Made by a program: the position numbers and the translations under genes | Shown: one piece after another, positions 33,144-43,689 of the stretch | How the letters are laid out: each line of letters begins with the position of its first letter | Numbering within the stretch: the stretch's first letter is position 1 | The notes under the pieces: generated by a model | The model's database searches: none | Told to the model about the DNA's origin: nothing | Seen by the model: only the letters and a program-made list of their open reading frames with translations | Source: Henricia sp. BOLD:AAB3569 | Lineage: Eukaryota; Echinodermata; Asteroidea; Spinulosida; Echinasteridae | Length of the DNA stretch: 64,000 nt | Assembly (NCBI GenBank): GCA_037783545.1 | Contig: JBBELK010000112.1 | Location: forward strand, 496,001-560,000 | Direction of reading: 5' to 3'

Positions 33144-33356
33144 AACAAATAATCAACACTAGAATACACCAACAGATATTTGCCCATGATTATGCTTTCA
33201 ATAATTTTACTACAACACTGATTAGCGGTGGGTTTAGATGCTGTGGTGCTATCCAGTTGGGGATTCTGTAAGGAAGCTGGATACCCCAAGACCTTCCAGA
33301 CAGTCACCTGAACCAACCTTCAGCTGACCACGGGGCAGTCTAAACCAACCGTGTCT

Positions 33357-36300
33357 TCAGTATACTGCTGACTTAGGCAAATGGTATGGATTACTGTGGC
33401 GGCCACGGGTGCTTCTTTTGGATCTCCAAAATGGCTTTACGCCTCCACCCGGCCTGGTAACCTCCTTAACAGGCTCCCCTACTTTGTGTTGGCTAACCGG
33501 TTTGTCACCCGACCTCGGAGTCTGCTCTGTGTCATTACTGGGTTGTACAAAATCCCAATCAGAATCATCTGACTCAGATTCACTGTTTACGCTAGACTCT
33601 CCGAATTCTGGAGGGCAGACCCTCAACAATTTCCGATGGACAGTTTTCTGCTCCCCTCCCAACAACGGTCGGATACAATAAACGTCACCGTGGTCATTAA
33701 CGCCAACGACAATGTAGGACCCACTTTCGTATGCATTTGCTAACTTATGTCTACCACGAAATGCACACTTTCGCAGTAAAACTTGTGTACCAACCTTAAT
33801 TGGCCCAGCATTTGCTTTCGCGTCGTATGCGGCTTTGTTACGGTTACAGGTCTTGGCTACTCTCTCACTGACTAGCTCCTTAGCCCTATCGATTAATTGT
33901 GATTGTTCTTTCACAAAATCTTGCCCCCAGTCACTGTCGGTTTTTCCCAACATCTGATCTATTGGAATTAAGGGCTCTCTACCGAACATGAGCGTAAAGG
34001 GTGCAACCCCGGTGACGCAGTGCGGTGTCGCATTGTAGACGAACACCAAGTGAGCTAACAGGTCCGGCCATTTGCGTCTGTCTCGTTCACTGAGGGATTT
34101 AATTAAGCCAAATAAGGTTCTGTTAAATCGCTCCGCTTGTGAATTTCCCTCAGGGTGGTAAGGGGTTGTTCTGGATTTACTTATACCATACAAAGCACAG
34201 AGTTCCCTAATGACGCCACCCTCGAAATTTCTTCCTTGATCACTATGTATTCTACTAGGGATCCCAAATCGAGTGAACCAATGTTGGACAAGGGCTTTCG
34301 CTACGGTGACAGCAAGTTGGTCCCTACAGGGCACGGCCTGTACGAATTTGGTATACACGTCAGTGATAACAAGAACGTCTTCAAATCCACCCTTTCCCTG
34401 GTCAACCTTAACGAAATCAATCGCAACTACCTCCAGTGGTCTAAATGCAAGTAAGTGGCGCATGGGTGTCCTGGGTGCAGGTGCTGCAGCCTTGGCTGTT
34501 AGACACTGCCTACACCGACCAATATAACGGCGTACCATGGTGGCCATATTGGGCCAATATACCCGCCTCCTTAAGAGTGAACAAGTCCTGGTAACACCCT
34601 GGTGTCCCCACCCATCATGACAACCTTGCATCATCTGAGGAACGAGACACTTTGGCAGCAACGTCTGAAACAACTCTCCATGCAATGGATCATTGACCTG
34701 GCGACAGAGCACTCCATTCCGCTCAACAAGGCGTGGCCACTGCCACAGCCATGCTTTCAGTTCTGGTGACTCAATATTCGTATCTGTCATTGGTTCCCCT
34801 GGACGCCATCCAGCCTCCCAACGCTTCCAGACAATTCCCAACTCTGGGTCCTCATTTTGCAAGGTTGACAACTGGTCCAAAGACCACGACGGAAACACGC
34901 CAGGCGGGTTTGCGCCCACAGAGTGCTTCCCTGGCCTCGGCTCACCAATGAAACTTCGTGAGACATCTGCCCTAATTGGAACACCACTGGAATGCACCTT
35001 AGACTGGAATACTCGTTCCACCTCACCAGACGAACAGTGACAATGGCCAGGATACCGACTAAGAGCATCGGCACACTTGTTGCTAACCCCTGATCTAAAC
35101 CTAACATCAAAGTTAAATGCGGCAAGTTGGGCTACCCATCTCATTTCGCATGCCCCTAGCTTTGCTGTCTCTAAGTGCGCTAGTGGATTATGGTCTGTAA
35201 AAACCGTGAAAGGCAGACCAATGAGATAATCTCGAAATTTATCGACAACAGACCATTTCAATGCCAGAAGCTCAAGCTTAAATGAACTGTAATCGGGGTA
35301 ATTACGTTCAGCACCTCTAAGCCCCCTACTGGCGTAAGCTACTGGGTGTCGTTTTCCTTGCTCATCCTCCTGTGCTAGACAAGCCCCTAGCCCCTTTAAC
35401 GAAGCGTCTACCTCTAGTATAAAGGGTTTGGTGAAGTCTGGATAACTCAGCACCGGGGCTTCTGTAAGCGCCCTTTTCAAACTGACGAAGGCATCATCAG
35501 CTTCGGTCGTCCACTCAAAACGTTTCTGACTAGATCCTGACTTTCCCTTACCTAATGAAGGTAACATGTTGTGCAGAGGTACAGCAATCCTTGAGAAACC
35601 GGAAATGAATCGCCGGTAATACCCTGCTAGACCTAGAAAAGATCTTAAATCCCCAGGTGTTGATGGAATTGGCCAGTCTCTGATCTTTTGAACCTTGTCC
35701 GCATCTACAGAAATTCCATCTGAACTCACGACATGACCCAGGTACGACACCTGCTTGCGAAAGAACTGGCATTTCTCCCCTTTAACCTTCAATCCGAAGT
35801 CAGCAAGTCTCGAGAACACTTTATCTAGCCTACTTATGTGTTCATCAACATCACGTGAGAAAACAAGGATATCATCCAGGTATACCAGAAGTTCAGCGAG
35901 ATTCATATCACCCAAGCACATCTCCATTGTACGCTGAAAAGTACCCGGCGCATTTACCAGCCCAAATGGCATCCGAGTGTACTCGAATAACCCAAATGGC
36001 ACGCGGAAAGCCGTCTTTGCTATAGATTCAGAATCTACCACAACCTGGTGATACCCGTGTGCAAGATCGAGGGACGAAAAGTAACATGCACCACGCAGCG
36101 CCTCTAATGATTCATCAATACGCGGCAGCGGAAATGCGTCACGGACTGTTTTGGCATTGAGTTTTCTATAATCAACGCATATCCGAATTGTCCCGTCTCG
36201 TTTCTTGACGAGGACAATGGGGCTGGCATAAGGACTTCCACTTTTCTGGATAATGCCTTTATCCAAGAATTTCTGGAGTAACTCTTTTACCTCTCCAATG

Positions 36301-37571
36301 TGCTGAGGGGGTATTCTACGATACGGCTGACTTACTGGTGCGTCATCAGTAGTACGTATCTTGTGTGGAACCTTGTCACACGTACCTAAATCTAGTGGAC
36401 CCTTTGCGAAAACCTTATCGTGTTTCTGAATCAAATGCACCACACGACCAAGCTCATGATTACTCAAATCACATGAGTCTACGGCTACTCCTGGTGGTAA
36501 ATCGTATGAACTCCCGTCAGCAAATACATGAGTCTTGCATTTCTGTGGTTCACCTATCCCTAACACAGAATCTGATTCCTCAGAAACTTGTTCACCTGGC
36601 CCTACGTCATCGTAACTATCGGCCGACTGAGCCAAAAGCCTATTTACAGAGATCTTTAGCTCATCGCCTTGTACATCACAATCCAGCTGTACGGTGGGGA
36701 AAACTTCACTGAGCGATGCCACTTGGGTATGCGGGGGAATGGACACTGTTTGTGAACCCATGTTAGCTACAATAACATTCACTTTGTTTCCATGCACAAT
36801 CTCGCATGAATCATAGACCCTTAAACTACTGCTTAAGCCCGAACTCCCCAGTTGTGACACCTCTCCCACAGGGATTTCACCTTGCTTTCCTTGTAGTGCT
36901 GCAGTTTTTCCCTCCCATACACCTGGGCGTGCACGTACATTACATGTCACAGTACGAACTTCCCTTGGGGGAATAAATGTCATACAACGCCCCGTGCGAA
37001 CCGCCACTAAGTCTGGCCCTTTTTGCTTGGCCCGAGTGCTACACGGTTCCTTTTTGGTCAGATTGTACCAATGTAGCGTTACATTCCATGCTTCAGCGTC
37101 TTTGTGTGAGTGATCAACTTTCATGTCTTTTAACTGGTGCAAAACATTGCAACCCAACAGAACGGGGCCACGCCCACTTCCCAAACCACTTACGGGAGTG
37201 TCTTTTACAATAAGGAAATGTGCCTCAACCGTTTGGTTGAATACCCTTAAAGGAATTTGGACATAACCTTTAACTGGTACTTCACAGGGTCCTACCCCAA
37301 ACACGCGTAAATAGGTACCCACTGGTTCCACCCCAGTAACATGCGCGGCCAGTTTATTCCTGTAAAATGATGCACTCATAAGGGAGGTTTCCGCCCCAGT
37401 GTCAAGAACAACATTAACTGGGACACCTGCCAACTGTACCTGAGCTCTAGGACTGGCGTGTACCAGTTTATCCAGAACATCATCAGTGGACAAAACTCTA
37501 GAATCCAACCCCTCTTTGGCTTTACATTTGGGCGAGGCCTCTTTCCGGCTTCCCTCAACCACTTGGCCCAC
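33357..37571 (-). CDS. pol: Gypsy pol polyprotein
   Basis: 1404 codons, open throughout. In order: aspartic protease with VLDTGAETSLM (active-site DTG about residues 57-59); reverse transcriptase with YRRIPPQHIGEVKELL, FPLPRIDES and YLDDILVFS (catalytic YLDD about residues 561-564); RNase H starting near FILEVDASLKGLGACLAQED; an integrase H2C2 zinc finger (H-x-GWGHQG ... CRQC, about 985-1025); and an integrase core with D of AIDFVKV, D of HSDQGRNFEG and E of PEGNSQAERF. The start lies 15 bp past the gag stop, in another frame, so expression probably needs frameshifting or reinitiation as in relatives. No chromodomain was recognised; the C-terminus is S/E/D-rich then basic. Confidence 0.95.
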   Translation of the reverse strand: MGQVVEGSRKEASPKCKAKEGLDSRVLSTDDVLDKLVHASPRAQVQLAGVPVNVVLDTGAETSLMSASFYRNKLAAHVTGVEPVGTYLRVFGVGPCEVPVKGYVQIPLRVFNQTVEAHFLIVKDTPVSGLGSGRGPVLLGCNVLHQLKDMKVDHSHKDAEAWNVTLHWYNLTKKEPCSTRAKQKGPDLVAVRTGRCMTFIPPREVRTVTCNVRARPGVWEGKTAALQGKQGEIPVGEVSQLGSSGLSSSLRVYDSCEIVHGNKVNVIVANMGSQTVSIPPHTQVASLSEVFPTVQLDCDVQGDELKISVNRLLAQSADSYDDVGPGEQVSEESDSVLGIGEPQKCKTHVFADGSSYDLPPGVAVDSCDLSNHELGRVVHLIQKHDKVFAKGPLDLGTCDKVPHKIRTTDDAPVSQPYRRIPPQHIGEVKELLQKFLDKGIIQKSGSPYASPIVLVKKRDGTIRICVDYRKLNAKTVRDAFPLPRIDESLEALRGACYFSSLDLAHGYHQVVVDSESIAKTAFRVPFGLFEYTRMPFGLVNAPGTFQRTMEMCLGDMNLAELLVYLDDILVFSRDVDEHISRLDKVFSRLADFGLKVKGEKCQFFRKQVSYLGHVVSSDGISVDADKVQKIRDWPIPSTPGDLRSFLGLAGYYRRFISGFSRIAVPLHNMLPSLGKGKSGSSQKRFEWTTEADDAFVSLKRALTEAPVLSYPDFTKPFILEVDASLKGLGACLAQEDEQGKRHPVAYASRGLRGAERNYPDYSSFKLELLALKWSVVDKFRDYLIGLPFTVFTDHNPLAHLETAKLGACEMRWVAQLAAFNFDVRFRSGVSNKCADALSRYPGHCHCSSGEVERVFQSKVHSSGVPIRADVSRSFIGEPRPGKHSVGANPPGVFPSWSLDQLSTLQNEDPELGIVWKRWEAGWRPGEPMTDTNIESPELKAWLWQWPRLVERNGVLCRQVNDPLHGELFQTLLPKCLVPQMMQGCHDGWGHQGVTRTCSLLRRRVYWPNMATMVRRYIGRCRQCLTAKAAAPAPRTPMRHLLAFRPLEVVAIDFVKVDQGKGGFEDVLVITDVYTKFVQAVPCRDQLAVTVAKALVQHWFTRFGIPSRIHSDQGRNFEGGVIRELCALYGISKSRTTPYHPEGNSQAERFNRTLFGLIKSLSERDRRKWPDLLAHLVFVYNATPHCVTGVAPFTLMFGREPLIPIDQMLGKTDSDWGQDFVKEQSQLIDRAKELVSERVAKTCNRNKAAYDAKANAGPIKVGTQVLLRKCAFRGRHKLANAYESGSYIVVGVNDHGDVYCIRPLLGGEQKTVHRKLLRVCPPEFGESSVNSESESDDSDWDFVQPSNDTEQTPRSGDKPVSQHKVGEPVKEVTRPGGGVKPFWRSKRSTRGRHSNPYHLPKSAVY

Positions 37572-37585
37572 AGTGGTGAGGGGGG

Positions 37586-38644
37586 TTAGTTTAACCCTCC
37601 CCCACTTTGTGGTTGCAAGCCCCCTTGCCGAGTACTAGGAACTTGTAATCTGTCTCTGTTTCTGTTTGGACAGTTATTTTTGAAGTGGCCTGGTTGTTTA
37701 CAAGAGAAACATACAAGTTGTCTCCTTCCCCAAGGGTTTGAAACCTGATTTGCAACCCTAGGCCCCTCATCATGATTAAGCAAGTGTTTCACAAGCACAG
37801 CAACTTGCTCCTGTTGCTTTTGCAGCTGTGTCTGCTGCTCCTGCAGACAATTCATAATCTGCTGTTGCTGTTGCAACACTTGTTGCAACTCTGGACTGGG
37901 TTCTGCAATTTTACTTTGCACTGTGCCTCCCACAAAAACTTCGGATGAATGATCATCTATGTCCCCATCACAATCTGTGACAACTTGTCTAGCCTGGGCC
38001 CGTTTATCTTTTGGGGCCCTCTCAAGATCCCTAAAAATCTCAAGCGCGGCATTACGCAGTTCTGGAAATGTATGAGCGGCATTCGCTAGTTCTAGCCTTC
38101 TTAGCTCTAGTCTAACACCCTGACTGCGTGCCCCAGCCACAAATTGCCCGATAAGAACTTTATCACGGAGACCTTGCAATGAAGCTTTCTCACTTTCAGA
38201 GGCTACTTCTAATATCCTGTCATACATCCTCATAAGTACTCTCGAAAAGTCCATTAAGGACTCATCCTCTTGCTGTATTCGTTCGTACAGTGCCTTATGA
38301 AGTGACTGTACCGTCTCCCATCCCCCAAAATGCTTATGGAGAAGTTTAGCAAGTGCCTTGTATTCTAACCCTGTCTCTCCATGACACTTTATTTCATCGC
38401 GTGCCGTCCCCTTTAAGTGATTAAACACTACCTGAGCCCTTTCTGATTCTGGTATTTTACACTGGGTGCAATATATTTCTACTTCTTCCAGCCATTCCTT
38501 GACTGTGGGGTCCCCTGGTTTAATGGGCCTACCCGAGAAGACAGTGAGTTTTATTGGCCTCTGAGCTGTTGGTCGGCTCTGTTTCAAAGCCTCCGTGAGC
38601 CCCTTAACGAGCTGTGTTACAAGAGCAGACTCCGAGGTAGCCAT
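37586..38644 (-). CDS. gag: Gypsy gag
   Basis: 352 residues. The central part (LTVFSGRPIKPGDPTVKEWL ... GTARDEIKCH ... SLHKALYERIQQEDESLMDF) is a typical Ty3/Gypsy capsid-like region. A glutamine-rich coiled-coil-like stretch follows (LQQVLQQQQQIMNCLQEQQ), then one zinc knuckle C-x2-C-x4-H-x4-C (CFSCKQPGHFKNNC, about residues 312-325). It packages the element RNA into virus-like particles. The frame is open from start to stop. Confidence 0.93.
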   Translation of the reverse strand: MATSESALVTQLVKGLTEALKQSRPTAQRPIKLTVFSGRPIKPGDPTVKEWLEEVEIYCTQCKIPESERAQVVFNHLKGTARDEIKCHGETGLEYKALAKLLHKHFGGWETVQSLHKALYERIQQEDESLMDFSRVLMRMYDRILEVASESEKASLQGLRDKVLIGQFVAGARSQGVRLELRRLELANAAHTFPELRNAALEIFRDLERAPKDKRAQARQVVTDCDGDIDDHSSEVFVGGTVQSKIAEPSPELQQVLQQQQQIMNCLQEQQTQLQKQQEQVAVLVKHLLNHDEGPRVANQVSNPWGRRQLVCFSCKQPGHFKNNCPNRNRDRLQVPSTRQGGLQPQSGGGLN

Positions 38645-38738
38645 TGCAAAGATCCACTAAGACCAAGTTACATGTATAGCTCACCCAGTTACCGCGAATA
38701 CAATAACAATCGGTATCAAATTAACAAAACAATTAAAC

Positions 38739-38750
38739 CTTACCTGTACT
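38739..38750 (-). promoter_or_regulatory. Strong splice donor in the Gypsy leader
   Basis: On the minus strand AGTACAG|GTAAGG is a near-consensus donor about 100 bp upstream of the gag start. Retroviruses and env-bearing Gypsy elements use such a donor to make the third-ORF mRNA, so its presence fits expression of the hydrolase ORF. This is inference. Confidence 0.45.
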
Positions 38751-39119
38751 GACTGGAATCCTAATATACATTGTGAACTGTAAATAACAGTATACAGAAA
38801 ACAACTACAGTCCACACAACTGTCTGTTCACTGTTCAGCCCAGTTCACTTGACGTTGAAAGGTTCATCTCATCCGGCAGTTGAAATTCCTGGCTCACAGC
38901 ATCACCACGGATCTGTCAGCGGCTTTCCGGCTCGTCCATCCACTACTTGACCGGTACCGGAACTCGACCGACGACACGCCGTCATCAGCCCCAGGAACTA
39001 GGCCTCCGTTTCCGCTCCGACGTCACCGCGCTGTAACTGTCGTCTCGCCCTTGCCGTCTCGGCTAAATCAACACTGATCACCTCCACGGATGTCTACTCA
39101 GTTCTTGCATCTACTATAC

Positions 39120-39136
39120 CCCGTCCGTGTTACCAA
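39120..39136 (-). other. Primer-binding site
   Basis: Two bases after the 5' LTR the minus strand reads TGGTAACACGGACGGGG. The TGG start, complementary to a tRNA CCA end, is typical. The tRNA identity is not assigned. Confidence 0.75.
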
Positions 39137-39137
39137 C

Positions 39138-39752
39138 TGTAGTGATTTGTGATTTTGGATCCGTTTGAATCCGGGGTACCAGAGTCTCTTGACAAGACTT
39201 GAAGACGATGCAAAATAAGCTTTGACACCAGGTTTCCACTTTAACTTGACTATCAGTGTTTTATTGTTTCATCACAGCTCCATTTAAAATGATTGGCGAA
39301 CAACACTCCTTGGCGAATAAAGTCTTACGATTCCAGTCAGTCAGTCAGGCATATATTAATCTCAACTCATTCGGGCTATTTCCGTTGGCAAACACTAAAC
39401 AGTGCTAAGTAAAATACAACATAGTTCATGTAATTCTCCTCCCGAAAACTACATTTGGTCCGTGCTGTGTTTTCCTACACGACAACAACTTTTCCCACGT
39501 ACACAACTTTCTAACTTGTGTCTGTCTAGCTGTCTGTGTCACGCGTGGAGCGCGCACAAAGTCATGCAACTCCTTTCGCACAGACCTGTGACCCGGGGTC
39601 ATGTACTTCTGTGACCTGGATACAGTGTGCTATATTTAGATCATCCCAAAACAGTTACGGACCGGTAAACCAACATTGCGCCCTCTTGTAAATATAATCG
39701 CAATGAATTAAAGGGAATACCTGTACAAACATGAATATGCCATTCCTCTACA
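39138..39752 (-). repeat. 5' LTR of the Gypsy element
   Basis: 615 bp, reading identically to 31804-32418. It ends TG...CA and is followed by the target duplication TGTG. Confidence 0.95.
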
Positions 39753-41040
39753 TGTGTAAGCGCAAATGTGTCTTAAACAGTTAGTACCCCCCATCCACAT
39801 TATTTTAGTTTTCCTGGGTATCATGGAGGTCATTTGGTTTGTTTACAAACAGGGTTGTGACGAAAATGAGGGTCTCGGTGCTTTAAATACAATGGCTTGG
39901 CATCTGAAACGAGGCTGCCATTTTAAATTTAATGGCCGTATAGTGCACCATAGGTGGTCCCTATGGTGCCTTGCGTCTGCGCTCAGCTGCTAGCGTCGGT
40001 ATACATGTACATTAGGACCCAAGAAAGCTGTTTTGTTTCAAGTGCAAACTCAATCTTTCTCCCATTTAATTCACTAACCGAACGTCTTTTATACAACGGA
40101 GTAGCACTAAGCCCCTCCCCTTAACTATGATTGGCCAAAATGCGCATGGAGCATGACCACTGCACAAATGAGTCACAAGAGGGCACACACATTTTCTGCC
40201 GGGGGAAAATGGGAGTGACACGACAAAACAACAGTGCAGTAGGGGTTCTTCACGATGCCTGATGCCAATACATTGTACAATAAACCATGAAACAATTTAC
40301 ATAGGGACGACTATGGGTCGTTACACTATCCCCTAAAGAGAAATCGAACCCTCCTGGGTTCGCTAAAAAATGTTACGAACATAATTTTATGATCTTTTGT
40401 TACAAAAATGCAGTACTTAACTTAAATCTTTTTGGCAAGAATGAAAAAGAAACATTTCAATTACTAGATCGTCCAGGTTAAAGTACTCGGCTTAGAAATA
40501 ATTTCAACATATTACACTTCCCTTGCTTCATTTGTGAAATCTTTATGTTAGGCTTACTATCCGAAAAATCAAAATGCCAGCTGCAATCAAGTCAGTGTTC
40601 CGTTTGCCCGTGTTAGCTGAGTTTATTGCGAACCCATCAACGATCTCGGGGAAAAGTTGCAGTATCTATATAGCTACAATATAGATCCCAGTACCATAAT
40701 TTTATTCCTTAAATTAGCTGAACTTTACCATATCTTATAATCACCATCAATCTCAATATCTTTGTAGCCCCTTTAACTAATTAGATTACTCATTTTTATA
40801 TTAGGTAGGCTATTAGTTAGGCTAATTGGCAGCTACACGTCCCCCGGAATGGTCGTAACTTCAATGATGCTGTAGCGGTTACTGTATGGAACTTCTGCAG
40901 CGGGACAGTAGCTGTCTCCTATACTGCGGTATGGGATCATACAAATAAATTTAATCTCATTAATCCATATTTAATATTGTTATTGATTTCCTCAAATCAT
41001 CCCAACTTTATCACATTTTGTAAAATTCTGCTCCATTATC
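39753..41040. other. Spacer, no gene recognised
   Basis: Sequence flanking the Gypsy insertion. The AT-rich part 40330-41040 has no recognisable ORF. No bounded repeat was identified with confidence. Confidence 0.4.
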
Positions 41041-41680
41041 TACTCTTCACTCTTCCAAATAAGACTATTTAGGGACTCATCCCGGGGTTTGCTCGCCTCG
41101 GCGAGACAAGGTGTTACCCTGCCCCGTGGTTGATCTCCCTATAATAAAGTTCACTCATATTACAATGTCAATTTAGACCTTTTGAATAAAACTCGCATTT
41201 CACACGGGACGGTGGAACAAGAACCCCTACTTATCCTGGGAGACTGGGTGTGGGGGATTGACCAGACACTCGGTGCCATTGTCCCTTCATCACCCGGAGG
41301 TAAGCGGACCTGTAAAAATACCGGCGGGGCCCGGGCCCTTAAACTGCAAGGGAAACGGCCGACCTTGCGGGATTATTTAGACGCGGTGCCGTGTGTCTGG
41401 GGGATCCACTATGACCGGCCTCCTTGGGGTTGCCTTGGAAAACTACCCAGATTCCACGTAGTACTTGTATACAACGTTTCTTCAATTTTATTGAAATATA
41501 CCACTTGTTATCTATACAACTAATTCCAAGATCATATATTTTCCACAACTTACATGATTTTATTAATTTTAATCAAAACCAAACATTTTTATATATTAAC
41601 ATAATCCCGCCATGAATATGGCCTCTGATGCCGGCATGGCGTTAAACCACAAACTCACTCACTCACTCACTCTATATAGC
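41041..41680 (+). repeat. Retroposon 3' tail with (CACT)n
   Basis: It ends GATGCCGGCATGGCGTTAAA ... CAAACTCACTCACTCACTCAC (microsatellite about 41655-41675). A GC-rich body with a GGCGTTAAAC-type tail and a 4-bp terminal repeat is the usual 3' end of LINE-mobilised SINEs or LINE tails in marine invertebrates. The body around 41180-41420 has a 113-codon open frame that I do not recognise. Confidence 0.5.
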
Positions 41681-41717
41681 TACAGCCGCTGCAATGGCCC
41701 TAGGACCTCCAGGGATA

Positions 41718-42565
41718 TTAGCACCGAGCGCTAACTTGGCCACCTCTTGGACATGGGCCAAAAACTGGTCGTTTGGCATGATAAACTGGCGTCCTGGTGG
41801 TGCGGAGACTGCATGCAGTGTCCTCATACGGGGTCTCGATGTACACTTCAGGCAAATTCAGCTCCGAAAGAGCACCATAACCCCTTGTACGCAACGAATT
41901 TGCTTGTGCTACTAGGAAGGAGGTTCCTTCCTCTGGCAGGTTGATAAGGGGGCGGGGGAGACGGTTTGACACCAAGAAGCGAGTCACAGCTTGCTTTCCT
42001 TCAAGACATTTCATTGAGTTGTTAACAATTTAGTCCAGAGCGGCACATAGGCCATAATTGGAGTTTAGTCTTTGGTCTGAGGTAAGCACGATGTGGATAT
42101 CTTTGGTATAAATAGAAGAAACCTCCTGGTTCAGAATACAAAACTCGGATGGATATAGGCGAGTTTTAAAAATAAATTTTGAAATGAATACATGTACTAG
42201 GTTATGTTTCCTCCAAAAAAAATGAGTGCTGAAGACGGACAGATGCCCCCTGTTCCCCCAAAGCTTCTCGCAAAACAGAATAGGTTCCCCAGACTGTACA
42301 CATCACGATACTTCACCTCTTCTCTAGCTGAACCAGTTAAGTACTGAACTGCAAAATCTATTCCAGCCTGTTTAGATAGAGATCTAATTTTCACAGCATT
42401 AACAATGTCGAAAACCCAGTCCTCTAACCTCTTATCTGGTTGGCCTGAGAAAGACTCTAACTTCTTTTGGCTAGGTACATGTACCAAGAGATAGGTTAGA
42501 TTGTTCGCTTTTGTGAATTCTTCTGTTTGATGAAATAGTGAACGTAGGTCTTCAATCTTATTCAT
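41718..42565 (-). mobile_element. LTR-retroelement gag-like fossil
   Basis: Minus-strand frames include KLESFSGQPDKRLEDWVFDI followed by FAVQYLTGSAREEVKYR, which resembles the Gypsy-type capsid pattern (F-x-G ... W ... L-x-G-x-A). The neighbouring frame (NLPEVYIETPYEDTACSLRT) may belong to the same element. It is broken and incomplete, with no LTRs found. Confidence 0.45.
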
Positions 42566-42844
42566 GAGGTGTGATGTACTTCCTCTTCGCCTGCGGGGTA
42601 GTCCTCCAGCTTTTTGGTGTATGACCTCTTGACATTGGTCTCACAGAAATATGCGATAGGCTGAAAGTAGTTCCTTGGTAAACGGCTGGCAAACTGATCT
42701 ATTCTTCTGCCCGGTGAGGACTTTATCTGCAACCCTGAGCATGTTTCTAACAGCTCTATGCATGGGCGTCTTCTGAATTGGGGGAGCTCTAATAATTGTT
42801 TTGCAAATATTTGCGATGTCGCACAATTTGTCGCAAATATCTTT

Positions 42845-43350
42845 GCAAGTAAACTCCTCAAAAAAAGTTCGGAAAGTCAAGTTTGATTGACGGTTTCTCT
42901 CTTGTTGCAAAATAATTTCCCTTGAATGTTATATCATTGGAAAGCCCTGTTATTCCTCTTTACGATGATGTGTCATTTGTTATGATTAAGCAATTGGGGG
43001 ATGTGCAGCACAGCTGAATACTGGAGCGGGTGGAAAGTGAAATGTCACAAAATGCATTGCTATTTTCAAAAAGTGCATTGACACATTCCCATCCTCCAAG
43101 CAAAAGGGGAATGCACTGCATGACAACAGCAGTGAATTTTGTGACATTTCACTTTCCACCCACCCCTGTATTCTGCTATATTGCACATCCCCAATTGATT
43201 AATCATAACAAATGACACATCACTGTAAAGAGGAATAACAGGGCTTTCCAATGATACCAAATTAATTAAAGGGAAATGATTTAGTAACAAGAGAGAAATC
43301 GTCAGTCAAACTTGACTTTCGGAACTTTTTTTGATGAGTTTATTTGCGAT
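42845..43350. repeat. Family I palindromic element
   Basis: Arms 42845-43060 and 43100-43350 are reverse complements. They carry AACTCCTCAAAAAAAGTTCG, AAGTTTGATTGACGGTTTCTC, TGATTAAGCAATTGGGGGAT and GGTGGAAAGTGAAATGTCAC with their complements, around a loop of about 80 bp. A single arm is at 23961-24118. Confidence 0.75.
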
Positions 43351-43374
43351 GTCGCACAATTTGTTCGCATACTT

Positions 43375-43680
43375 TGAAGACTTTGAAACAGAAGAAAAGA
43401 GATTAAGTAGGCCACCAGTCCAGAGGGCATGCTGTACCGTACTTTGCGCATTACAGACCAAAACCAAGACATCAGACTGAGGCAAGTCTATGTCTTGCCG
43501 TGAGTTGAATTATCGGCGGACCACCAACATTTCAAAATATTGACAGTAATTGTTTGATAACTAAACGTTGATCGATTCGTTGATGTCTCATTTGAAATTG
43601 AATAACTTTCTAGAAACATTTAATTTTAAAAACACTTTTTGAGGGGCACACCGAAAACACGTAGACTTACACGAAATAAT
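43375..43680. repeat. Family K element, partial copy
   Basis: It shares AGAAGAAAAGAGATT, ACCAGTCCAGAGGGC, TTGCGCATTACAGACCAAA and TCGTTGATGTCTCATTTGAA with 63372-63888 in reverse order, so it is an incomplete inverted copy. Confidence 0.55.
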
Positions 43681-43689
43681 GCCTCGTGT

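Larger units (their letters stand above)
31804..39752 (-). mobile_element. Ty3/Gypsy LTR retrotransposon with an SGNH-hydrolase ORF, looks whole
   Basis: A 7.95 kb element on the minus strand: 5' LTR 39138-39752, primer-binding site, gag, pol, a third ORF for an SGNH/GDSL-type hydrolase in the env position, polypurine tract, 3' LTR 31804-32418. The flanking 4 bp TGTG at 31800-31803 and 39753-39756 is a target-site duplication. The LTRs read as identical over 615 bp, so the insertion should be very recent. All three ORFs are open and the element looks whole. The domain order protease, RT, RNase H, integrase places it in Ty3/Gypsy (Metaviridae). Confidence 0.95.

Noticed and set aside
33357-37571. 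Plus-strand ORFs within the Gypsy pol region
   Set aside because: They are antisense shadows of the long pol frame.
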